A stretch of 64,000 bases of DNA from Brachypterus glaber (Eukaryota; Arthropoda; Insecta; Coleoptera; Kateretidae), in NCBI GenBank assembly GCA_958510825.1, contig OY294052.1, positions 6,159,816 through 6,223,815 of the forward strand. The letters run 5' to 3'. Positions 46,774 through 55,701 of the stretch are shown piece after piece. A model generated the notes under the pieces. The model saw nothing but the letters and a program-made list of their open reading frames with translations, made no database searches and had not been told where the DNA came from. The position numbers and the translations under genes were made by a program. How positions within the stretch are numbered: the first letter of the stretch is position 1; every line of letters begins with the position of its first letter.

Positions 46774-49700
46774 GTAGTACTAAGTGCCGATGTAATTTTA
46801 CCTTTTGCTTCAGAGCACACGGCTAAAGCCCCACTTCCACTGACTAATCTGAATAACGGCCTAACTCCATAAGGGTCTCTTCCTAAAAAGACTTTACTTT
46901 TTAGTACATCCACGATACAAAATGCAAATACTCCATCCAAATTCTTCACGCATTCTTCAATTCCATATTTTTTATACAGATGGAAAATACATTCCACGTC
47001 ACATTTTGTTTCGTAGTCGAAAGAATATTGTTTTTGAAGCTAAAATAATTTAAAATATATTCAGGGGTAATATCATAAGTGATACTAGGTTAGGTATCGG
47101 TGGTTTTTTACATAAATTTTACGAATATTAATCCCAATGACGAAAATGCAACGACTGCTTTAGCAGGAGTTGCATTTTCCAAAAATTGGGATTAATCTGA
47201 GTAAAATTTGAAAAACAAACACCGGTACCTAACCTTGTATCACGAATTGATATTTAGGGGGAGAATATAATTTATATTTAATACACATACCTCTTAATTA
47301 TAACGTATTAATCCACAAATAAATTACATTTTATAAATTAAAAAGCAAACAATAAGCACGATTTTAGATTAGAGAAAAGAGGGGTAAAAAAACCATCATA
47401 GGGGTAAGGTATTTTCACTTATCAGTACAGCATACTACATATATATAAATTGTATTCTCACTGTAAAAAATTGTGGTTAAATTAAAGAGTAATATCTATT
47501 AAGATTAAATGGAGCTACAATGGAGCTACAACTAGAATTATAAAACAAAAGACCTCTACCCTATCTCTATCTCACTTGTGCTACACTTTCCAGCCAACCA
47601 AATAAATACTGTATTTGTTTTTCATACAACAAATACAGTATTTATTTGGATGGCCCAAAAGTGTAGCACTGAGCGGCACGAACGAACATAGCTAATTTAA
47701 ATCTGTAGAATAAGATAATTCTACTAAAATTTAGATGGCGCAGGTAATTTCTTTAATAAAAATAATATAATTACACTTTTCGCCCGGCCAAGTAAATATT
47801 GTATTTGTTCAATAAAGAACAAATACAGAGTTTGTTTGGTTGGGTGGAAGTGGGAGTGTATGTATGTCTTCTATCCTTTTTGAGTAGAACTTTTGTCCCT
47901 GTCTAATCTAACGGGAGAAATCGTCATTGTGAAATTCATATGATTTAAACTGTTTTTTTACTGTTTTATGGGAAATTCAACTAATTCTTACATAGCGGTC
48001 TAGTTAAACACTACAACTTACTAAAGGCACATCCACAGGCTCGCATAACAAGCATAGTACATAAGAATGCGATGTCGTGATTGGCTTGATCTGTCGTCAT
48101 GTATCTTGTAAGCCAATCACGGTATCACATTCTTATGCACTATGCTTGTTATGCGAGCCTGTGGATATGCCTTAATGCATGCAAACACTGTATAATCAAT
48201 ATTTACGGAAATAAAAGGTTTTTTATGTTTATCTCAAAACAGCAATTTTAGGCTAGTATTGTTCTTCAACTGACCAATTCATTTATATATGCAATTAAAC
48301 TGTAACAAATTACTATGAAAACATTGCAATGTTGGTATCATTTTAAAAGTACTAATTAAACAAAAAAAAAAACAATATTTGGGTCCTTTATCAACAAATA
48401 ATTTTTAAAACTTTTAAATTTAAAAGTTAAAAAATTGAATTTAAATATGAATAAATTTAAAATTTATTGGGATTTTTTAGTCTATGTTAATAAAATTTTA
48501 ATATGTTGTTCTTTTAATTGAAATGACATTTGAAGTGAATGTTATTAACTATTACTAAACGAATATTTTTATAGTCTTTTTGGTCGTTTTTTTTTTTACT
48601 TGAATCTAACTTTTTCTTTATAAACGATAAAATTATCGTAAATACGTCATCTGCTGTACTAGGGAGAGTTATAAGTACGTCTAGAACACACACGTGTGTG
48701 TCATAGACAAGGAAAGACCTCCAAAGCCGTTGCGGGATACTGTGATAAATGTGCCTAGCGCATCTGAGATAAACTTGCACATGCGAACTACTATTGTTGT
48801 TTTTGACGAGTATTTTTAACCTTAGTTTTGTGTGTCAAATAAAAATTGTAAAAAATTCAACAAAAAACAATAAATATCTACGAAGAAACGTCGAAATAGT
48901 TATTTTAAATTATTTTATAAGAATTTTTCGAGGTGTGTGAGTTTCGGCATTTTGTACACCTACTTTGAGTACACCACGGATTGACCCTTTGCTCTTCATA
49001 AAGCAACAATACAGGTTAGGTTTAATGATATAAACAAATGCAGCAAAAAAACAATTAAAACACAGTAGAAGTCGAAAAATGAACAGAAACAAACGACGAT
49101 CTGACAGTACTGACAGTATAAACAAACTACTAATGATTCGTCACCCCAGTATTGGTTTGCCATATCTCTATTTTTGGAAATTTTAAGATTTTTACTGGGG
49201 GATTTTTGGAGATAAGACAAATGAATACTGGGGTAATGAATTATTTTACGACCGACAGCATTTCACAGCTGATAGAGATGCGTACTGCGCAAGGTCAGAT
49301 ATATTGCGTTACGTCATTTCGCTGCCCCGTTCTGTCACAAAATAATCTTGCGCAGGCTGGACTAATGGTTCTCTTTCCTTCTCTATGGTGTGTGTGCACT
49401 ATGATTAAATGCATAAAAACTCGTTCTTTTATTTAATTAAACCAAAAAACAAGTTTTTAAAATTAAACACACCAACTGTTAATAAACTTACTTCTTTACA
49501 GTTGTATAATTCTCCATTACACATAAGCATGGAATATGGATACTGATGTAACTTCATAGGTTGCATTCCATATGTACAATCTACAATTTTAAGTCTATGG
49601 AATCCAACGCATCCATTCTGAAAATATAATAAAATTTACTTTTAGGCACCATACTTTTTAAATTTACAGGAAAAAAATTAAACATATTTTTTTACGAGCT

Positions 49701-52700
49701 TTTTTATGTGCGCAGATAGCCAAGCTTCCAGGTGGTAAACGAGGGATTTTTTTGTTAAGGGGTTAGTCAAACATTTTACAACTAAATATTAAGAATTCCC
49801 TTTTTACCCTGTTGAAAAAAGCTTTTTCCCTGACGGAAGATCTTTGATACCTAAAAAAAAGTCCTCTACAAACTTCCCAACTGTATACAGTACACCGGTC
49901 CAATTTTTTCAAATAACACATTTACTAACCATAAAAAAAGAAAGGTCTTCACCCCTACCAATTTCTCAACTCTGCCAAGCAACAATCCCAACTATTCTAC
50001 CAATTTCCCAACTCTGCCAATTAATTTTCCCAACTGTTTTCCAGCACGACAGTGAGTTTTAACAACTCGAGCATGGGGGGTATCGCCCCCCTACTCCCTC
50101 GCTTTGCGTCATCCCTGAAGCTCCCTCTATAGAGAACTAGATCTAGTTGGCATTTATATTTTGTTTAACCTCGTACTATTCTACTTAATTAAGCATCCCC
50201 TAAGTCCAGGACTTGTGTGGGCTAGTAGTAGAGGGAACCACCGGCTTTAATTGACTTTTGAACCAATTTATAGGGAGTTTCCGCTTCACTTACGCCTTCG
50301 CCAAATTTCAATTATTAATTAACTGAAAAAGGCAAATCGGCGCCGGTGAGAATCGAACTCACGCTATTTTGGGTATAACTCGTCAAGTACGACGCGGTAG
50401 TCCACTACACCAATATCCCATTAGAAAATATACAGCAGGGTTTGATGATTTTTTTGGGTAGACTGGGAAGTTATCATTTTATTTTAGATTGGCAGAAAAT
50501 GTTGCCTGAAACGCGTTCACGAAAACCCCCAAGCACGGAAAGGGAATAACTTTTTCAGAAACATTAATTACCTCTATATTTTTTCTAAGAAATCGAACTA
50601 CTAAATTGAAGATAATTATCTTAGCTTAGCTATTAATAACTGGGTATAGAAGAAAAAGAGACCTTACTATGGTCTGTTTCATCAAGCAAGAGAGTTAATT
50701 AAAAATCACACAGTAAATATTTTTACAAAAGGTTTGAATAGTATATGTTTGTGTATAGAATATAGTTATGTTGTATAAAATAAACTACGCAGTATATTCG
50801 CACATCCAATATTCGAATCTGTTTTGAAAATATTCACTGTGCGATTTTTAACTTACTCTCTTCCTTGATGAACAGACCATAATAGATATTAGGTACTTTA
50901 CTAAAGTCGGGATACCCATTTAAGTCTGATTTTGGGTAAATTATCACTTCATTTTGTGTTAACCCACATTGTGAGATGACAATATATTGCTGAAAATTTT
51001 ACTTAATATATTTTCAACCAATTAAATTAAGGATTACAATTTTTGTTGTGACACATAAACAAGTGAATCAAATGCTTGTTTTTAGTCACAAGATTTAAAA
51101 GATATTAAGGAAAAAGTATTTCATACAAAAATCTGTTAAGAATCTTAAATTTATAAATTATATAAAGCATTTGAATTTTTACGCTTGTGGTTAATTATTG
51201 TATTTGTATGCGATAATTGATAAGAAATGCAAAGGACTAAAAATAAATTGCAATTATTTTAGTTATCTGTTTATTTATTTTTTAAATGACCCGTATCAAA
51301 AATTTAAATGTTTATTATACAATTTTTTATCAATAGACATAACATAAAAAAAATCAAGCTCCTAAACCGATACTAAATATAAGGAAGTATGGAATAGTAA
51401 TTATATACCAAGGTAGAGAAGACATTTTTTATAGCCGAGCGTATTAAATCCCAAGCTGCGTAGCAGCGAGGGATTTAAGGGTGCGAGGCTATAATAGTCT
51501 TCTCTACCGTAGTTTATATATTAGTTATTTCACTACTAGCACTATTTAATTTTATTCAAATAATAAAATAAATTATTAACAGACATGATATTTCTTGAAA
51601 TTTTCATAAAAATCAAGTAACCTTGATCAGTGACATTTGCTTAAATAAGTACTTTGAACAGACGTTTAAAAATGTAGTTTTTTTTAAATTTTTTTCATAA
51701 TAATTAGCTAATTATTGATTGTATTAATTGTTAGTAATTATAATCAATTATATTTAATAAATAAAAAGTTATTTTCTTGGGTTTAATTAGTAAAAATTGC
51801 ACAAAGAACTGAAACATCTAAAGTGACAGAAATCAATTGTTTATAAAATTTACTCCTACTATGGTCTGTTTTTTCAAGCAAGATAATAAATTAAAAATCG
51901 CACAGTAAATATTTTTACAACAGTTTGAATAGTATATGTTTGTGTATAGAATATAGTTATGTTTTATAAAATAAACTACGCAGCATATTCGAACATCCAA
52001 TATTCGAATCTGTTTTGAAAATATTCACTGTGCGATTTTTAATTTACTATCTTACTTGAAGAAACAGACCATAGGAGAGAAAAATTTATTATTGCTATAA
52101 GTGAAGAAAATTGATTTCACAGTCTGAAAACATAAATAATGGTATTTTCTAAAGCTAGTAGTGAAAAAAAGTTTTTATAATAACTATCATTTATTTTCTT
52201 AAATTATTGCTCAAACAAAACATATTAGGCATTTGTTAGATTTAATTTAATTTTTGTTTTTTAATATTTAGTAAATTTTTTATAGAAAACAATCTTCAAA
52301 TCTGTGGCTTGGTTCTAAAAGGGCCAATGTCACTTTTTCAATAGCAGCGTTTTCAAAATATTACATCGGAGTTGACGTGAAAACTCTGCTATTGACAAAG
52401 TAACATTGCCCCTTTTAGAACCAAGCCACAGAAATATATTTATGATTTGGGGCTGTCTTAAACCTAGCCACATGTAATACTAATGGCCAACATGTGGTAA
52501 AATATAACTGTATACAGTTTTGGACCTTTTTGGGCAGGTCAAAGATCCACACCTAATAAACATATTTTGTGTAACGCTTTTATTATTAACAATAGAGCTT
52601 TAAGTCAGTATTCAAAACGTTGTTTTATTATTTCTGCACACGAGAAAATATCGATCTATCCCAGTGGGATAATCCCACGTACCTAATTAAACAGTATTCC

Positions 52701-52885
52701 TATTCTCAAATAGTTGGAATATTCTTGAAGGTGGTCAAAAATATCACTTACCTTTACTTTATCATCATATTCCACCCTCCATGCATCTGGGCCCCTATGT
52801 GCAATTTTTGTAAATGATGAGGCACAATATGTATGTAAATTTGAAGTAAATCCAAATATTGCCCATATTCCACACATTTTTAATT
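41633..52885 (-). CDS. ASNS: Asparagine synthetase [glutamine-hydrolysing], complete gene
   Basis: Makes asparagine from aspartate, ATP and glutamine in the cytosol. Eight coding exons (52877-52752, 49617-49492, 47039-46802, 45943-45767, 44937-44759, 44345-43960, 42563-42390, 41912-41633) join with matching phases (0,0,1,1,0,2,2) to 561 codons, the usual animal length. The N-terminal class-II glutaminase domain starts MCGIWAIFG with the nucleophile Cys2 and has HRL (49-51) and NGELYN (76-81). The synthetase domain has the ATP PP-loop SGGLDSS (256-262) and GEGADE (362-367). All introns are GT-AG. An AG acceptor 8 nt before the ATG shows a spliced 5' leader. Introns hold MITEs, a SINE and two LINE fragments, yet the reading frame is clean, so I take it as functional. 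Confidence 0.97.
42390..42563 (-). CDS. ASNS: Asparagine synthetase exon 7 (residues 411-469)
   Basis: Between ATTATTTTAG and a GTAAGT donor. Encodes [22 protein letters not shown] and ILWRHKEAF, all conserved synthetase-domain words. Too short in open frame to be obvious without its neighbours. Confidence 0.95.
42904..43120 (-). mobile_element. LINE 3'-end fragment in intron 6, 13-bp TSD
   Basis: Flanked by TATATAAAGAGTA at 42891-42903 and 43121-43133. On the minus strand the insert is an open frame ending ...[26 protein letters not shown], stop, followed by a TAATAATACTACTAC-type tail. Truncation, tail and duplication are those of a non-LTR retrotransposon; the clade is uncertain. It landed in an interspersed repeat whose uninterrupted relative is near 56530-56610. 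Confidence 0.75.
43134..43515. repeat. Interspersed repeat R7 (empty site for hAT MITEs)
   Basis: Shares GGCAAAAAAGTGACACCGCC, ATCAATGTTAAAG and GGGTCGTAGCTCCCTTAGGG with 56620-57480, but lacks the two 254-bp hAT MITEs found there. Confidence 0.8.
43526..43928 (-). mobile_element. Hairpin-rich repeat R2, copy 2, in intron 6
   Basis: Inverse of 4223-4743. Here the hairpin is nearly perfect (CCAACCAAATAAATACTGTA and its inverse around TTGTATGAAAAAC). Ends about 30 bp from the exon 6 splice donor. Confidence 0.85.
43960..44345 (-). CDS. ASNS: Asparagine synthetase exon 6 (residues 283-411)
   Basis: Acceptor ACTTTGCAG, then [32 protein letters not shown] and [16 protein letters not shown] donor in phase 2. 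The longest exon, with most of the synthetase core. Confidence 0.97.
44378..44408. repeat. Short perfect palindrome in intron 5
   Basis: ATACGATCCTATA and its inverse around CATA, in the intron between exons 5 and 6. Confidence 0.85.
44759..44937 (-). CDS. ASNS: Asparagine synthetase exon 5 (residues 223-282)
   Basis: Acceptor TACTTTTAG, then [15 protein letters not shown] and [20 protein letters not shown]; donor GTGGGT. Contains the ATP-binding PP-loop. The loop before it is a few residues shorter than in vertebrates. Confidence 0.97.
45767..45943 (-). CDS. ASNS: Asparagine synthetase exon 4 (residues 164-223)
   Basis: Acceptor TATTGTATTAG, 177 nt in phase 1, donor GTAGGA. Encodes [13 protein letters not shown] and RYHLPGDKP, the linker region between the glutaminase and synthetase domains. 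Confidence 0.93.
46350..46770 (+). mobile_element. 5'-truncated LINE tail in intron 3, 15-bp TSD
   Basis: TTAGTAGTACTAAGT is duplicated at 46335-46349 and 46771-46785. The insert has a plus-strand frame ending [14 protein letters not shown]...LLDALDF, stop (46518-46520), which matches the C-x2-C, H, C tail after LINE reverse transcriptases. Then come a 3' UTR, an AATAAAG and an (ATT)n tail at 46718-46772. The duplication ends 16 nt from the exon 3 donor. Confidence 0.9.
46802..47039 (-). CDS. ASNS: Asparagine synthetase exon 3 (residues 85-164)
   Basis: Acceptor AATTATTTTAG, 79 codons plus one base, donor GTAAAA. Encodes [42 protein letters not shown] and AVCSEAKG, all glutaminase-domain signatures. 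Confidence 0.97.
47080..47243. repeat. Inverted-repeat element in intron 2
   Basis: GTGATACTAGGTTAGGTATC and GGTACCTAACCTTGTATCAC face each other; the inner arms include AATGCAACGACT / AGGAGTTGCATT. Confidence 0.75.
47522..47921 (+). mobile_element. Hairpin-rich repeat R2, copy 3, in intron 2
   Basis: Same orientation and hairpins as 4223-4743, without the extra ~60 bp found there. Confidence 0.85.
48022..48174. mobile_element. 153-bp near-perfect hairpin MITE, intron 2
   Basis: Arms AAGGCACATCCACAGGCTCG and its inverse, continuing through CATAACAAGCATAGTACATA almost to the centre. A degraded copy is at 7298-7390. Confidence 0.9.
49141..49237. mobile_element. 97-bp MITE in intron 2-1 region
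   Basis: TCACCCCAGTATTGGTTTG and ACAAATGAATACTGGGGTAA are inverted. It lies in the intron between exons 2 and 3. Confidence 0.7.
49492..49617 (-). CDS. ASNS: Asparagine synthetase exon 2 (residues 43-84)
   Basis: Acceptor TTATATTTTCAG, 42 codons in phase 0, donor GTAAGT. Encodes [19 protein letters not shown] and CNGELYN. HRL and NGE are glutamine-site residues in class-II amidotransferases. Confidence 0.96.
50162..50420 (-). mobile_element. tRNA-derived SINE, head type 1, copy D (intron 1)
   Basis: The best-preserved copy: A box TGGTGTAGTGG and B box GTTCGATTC are both perfect. Lies in asparagine synthetase intron 1, sense to the gene. Confidence 0.9.
50670..50879. mobile_element. TA-target MITE R6, 210 bp, copy 2 (intron 1)
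   Basis: Ends TGGTCTGTTTCATCAAGCAA and TTCCTTGATGAACAGACCA, bounded by TA on both sides. Long arms of about 60 bp include ATCACACAGTAAATATTTTT. Confidence 0.9.
51402..51520. mobile_element. Hairpin MITE in intron 1
   Basis: TATATACCAAGGTAGAGAAG pairs with CTTCTCTACCGTAGTTTATA; the apex has CTGCGTAGCAG. A truncated relative is at 7780-7850. Confidence 0.85.
51862..52071. mobile_element. TA-target MITE R6, 210 bp, copy 3 (intron 1)
   Basis: Same 210-bp length as copy 2, TA at 51860-51861 and 52072-52073. The flanks, joined, match 6060-6215 (inverse), where TACTAGGAG stands without the element. Confidence 0.93.
52302..52431. mobile_element. 130-bp hairpin element in intron 1
   Basis: CTGTGGCTTGGTTCTAAAAG and CTTTTAGAACCAAGCCACAG are perfect inverses; the arms continue through CAATAGCAG / CTGCTATTG. 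Confidence 0.92.
52752..52885 (-). CDS. ASNS: Asparagine synthetase exon 1 (coding 52877-52752)
   Basis: AG acceptor (CTTATTTTCAG) at 52887-52886, eight leader bases, then ATG and 42 codons to a GTAAGT donor. MCGIWAIFG puts the catalytic Cys directly after the initiator Met, which must be removed for activity; [10 protein letters not shown] is also conserved. Confidence 0.97.
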
Positions 52886-53333
52886 CTGAAAATAAGATTA
52901 AATCTGGTGAAATTTTCTATATAAGGACTCTGGGTGTCCTGAAAATCATAAATAATTCAACTTAAAATTGACAACCTCTGTGAAAGATACAGACAAAAAA
53001 AACTTTATTGGTTTTCTGGGATTGGTCAGTTTAACACCACGTGGTTTAACATATTCTTATTATACTATTCTTATTATTATTCACACTGGGCTAAACTTCG
53101 AAAAAATTTCAAAAATCGACCTAGACAAAAAATTCTTGAATGGAGGGTTAAACTTTTTTAATAGTGAATATATTATTTTAGAAAAAAAATCAATTTATTT
53201 TTTTATTTTTTGCATAATAAAAAAATAATGATTTTTTTAACTTGAAAAAAAGTATTTGGGAAAATGCAATATACCATTTACTGCACTTTTGTAAATATAG
53301 CCGGAAATGAATCAAACTTTCGATTTTTAAATG

Positions 53334-53863
53334 GAACACCCTGTATATTTTTACATATTTTGATTCAGAAATCAATTCTGAGAACAAAGATGTGTCACTT
53401 ATCAAATTTTGACAAGTCATGTCATTTTTAACCGACGTCCAAAAAGTAGGAGGTTATCAATTTGACGTGTGACTTTGTTTTTTTTAGTTAAATCTTCTTT
53501 TTAAATCTTTTGTGTTTTTTTAATCGAGGTTTTAATACCAAGTTCTTCCAAATATAAACTATTCATGTGTGGTATCAAAATGTTCGCAAGAACATTCTCT
53601 TTCATTTGAACCCTCTGTTCTTTTGAAAAAAATGACTTATGGACCAAAGTATGATTTTCGAACCTTTAAGAGCCCACCATATTTAGAGTTTTAGGAAAAA
53701 AATCAAAATAGTGTTTTTCTGAAGATACTAGACCAACAATTATGTGAATAAGCTAATTTAAGGCACTCTGGATTTAGAATAAAAATTTTAAAAAATGACA
53801 CGACATGCTTGTTATCAGAATTGATTTTTAAATCGAAATATGTAAAAATATACAGGATGTTCT
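53334..53863. repeat. Inverted repeat pair, TACAGG edge
   Basis: ACCCTGTATATTTTTACATA (53338) and TATGTAAAAATATACAGGAT (53839) face each other, followed inward by GATTCAGAAATCAATTCTGA and its relative. Confidence 0.75.
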
Positions 53864-54177
53864 CTCAATTCATATAAGTATAAGTGGTAACTATATCTTG
53901 TACTATATCATTCTAAAGAGGCGCATTCGCCAGGTACCCGGCAGAATAAAAGGTATACCGGTACCGCGGAAATATTTTTGAATTTTTATGATGGCGCAAA
54001 AATCTATTGCAAAAATTAAGATTAAATTTTGATTATTTTAACGATTTTACTATCTAAACATAATGTCATAAAGAAATATATGACATATGTTTATAAACAT
54101 CTGCACATTTATTTTATCTTATTTCAAATCAAATAAAATATTAACCATTATTAAATATAATAAAACAAAAATCTTAC

Positions 54178-54380
54178 CTTATATTTAATATAAATACGTT
54201 TAAAAAAAAAATCAGTTCTTACAAAAACACAACAGGGCAAAATGTTAACCTTAATGTTTCAGAACATCACATTGAGTGGAAAAATATCGGCGATCGAGCA
54301 TGCTTGCGCTTACGAGTCTCTGGCGTCAACCCAATGCGCATTTTATCGTGACATTCAAAAAGTACGTGTAAGCGCGAACA
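54178..54380 (-). promoter_or_regulatory. Candidate 5' leader exon end and promoter of ASNS
   Basis: A strong donor (AAG|GTAAGA) ends at 54178 on the minus strand and could pair with the acceptor at 52886. Just upstream, 54285-54385 is rich in CpG (GCGATCGAGC, GTAAGCGCGAACAGG), unlike the surrounding AT-rich DNA. A TGATGTTCTGAAAC word (54270-54257) loosely recalls the vertebrate ATF4-responsive element. No start site can be read. Confidence 0.3.
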
Positions 54381-54704
54381 GGTAGAGCCGGACTAAGGAA
54401 ATAAGTGGCCCGATTTCGACAAAACCTCTTCGGAGGCCCCTGTATTAATAATGCAAAAAATTACGAGAAATGGATTTGTAATGATTGTAAAAAACATTTT
54501 TAAAGACGCTTTTAAAATAACTTTTTTGTTTTTATATTTTACCTATTTTTCAAAAATAATTTTTATATCAAGTAAACCTTGCTTCTATCCATTTTTTTTT
54601 TAATTCATTATATTTTAGATTAAATTTATTATTTTATGAGAAAAAATCACAGGGTCGGCGCAAGTGCCGGAGGAACCGGGAGACTGCCCGGGTGCTGGTA
54701 AGAC

Positions 54705-54955
54705 ACAGAATCAAAGGATTCCTTGATCTAAGACACGTGTCTTTCAATATTTTCAAATCCATATTCTCTTGTTTCAAGGCTAGCATTTCTTTGAATCAAA
54801 GTCAATATCCATGAATGAAGAGTGCGGATCTTCATTCAAAAACCTGTGCTCTTCATTCAAGGACATTGACTTTCGATTAAAAAGATGCTAGATAAGAGAA
54901 TATGGCTTTAAACTTATTAAAAGACACGTGTCCTTGGTTCAAGGAATATTTTTAT
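54705..54955. mobile_element. Foldback element, ~95-bp arms
   Basis: AAGACACGTGTCTTTCAATA and TTATTAAAAGACACGTGTCC are inverted, as are CCATATTCTCTTGTTT / GATAAGAGAATATGG. The interior has TTCATTCAAGGACA/GAATGAAGA words. Confidence 0.75.
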
Positions 54956-55613
54956 GCCTAACTGGTATTTTTTTAGCTCAGTTTTGGGAGGTTATGACGT
55001 TTTTTTGTCCTCAATTAATTTGTAGGGCCCTAGGGGGACTTCAAATCAATCATTGGTGGTATTTTTGAAAGTTTTTTTTAGTAATTTTTCTTGGCAATTA
55101 GTTTTAACATTTTTGTCTTGACCTGAAAACAAGCCTTTATTAAAAAAAAAACAACAGTAGGTATTAAAAAAGTTTTAATAAAAAAATACATCAAATATTT
55201 TATTTTTAATGTAAAATTTTTTAATTTGAATCATTCAAAGAGTATATCCATGTTTGCTATTGCTTTGTGTTCTTCTTCTTTAAAATTACCCATAAGACAA
55301 GAACCATTTAGGATATGTTTTGTTTCATTTATATTTGTAGGTTTTCTTTGCAAATTTCCATGTTTAAGATATCCATATCTAAAAATAATATTTCATTTAA
55401 GTTTGTATTTTATAACTGCAGTTATCCACATGTGGATTATATTTATTAAACTGTTTTAAAGTTGTATAAATACAAAATTTTAGTGAATAATTATCTCTAG
55501 AAAAAGCATTTCTGACAAGAATTCTTGTAAAACTTTGGATTCAAAATTAATGCAGAAATCCCTACCACAAGCATATGCTTATTTAATGAATAAATATGAA
55601 TAAATAAAATAAA

Positions 55614-55701
55614 TTACTTGTTAAAAATATCTTCTGCTACATTGCTATCTGCTCCTTCCAAATAGTTGTTGTCGCCAATTGATTGTTTATCAGTTATTTT
55701 C
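55614..55701 (-). CDS. Coiled-coil gene exon 5 (residues 243-271)
   Basis: Acceptor ATTTTCTAG; completes AG+G (Arg), then KITDKQSIGDNNYLEGA to AEDIFNK and TAA. Confidence 0.82.

Noticed and set aside
48514..48780. 88-codon minus-strand frame in ASNS intron 2
   Set aside because: No conserved words, low-complexity lysine run at its end, and no splice sites joining it to ASNS exons, which already join in phase.
49152..49436. 94-codon plus-strand frame in an ASNS intron
   Set aside because: It starts inside a 97-bp MITE and has no family likeness or splice support.
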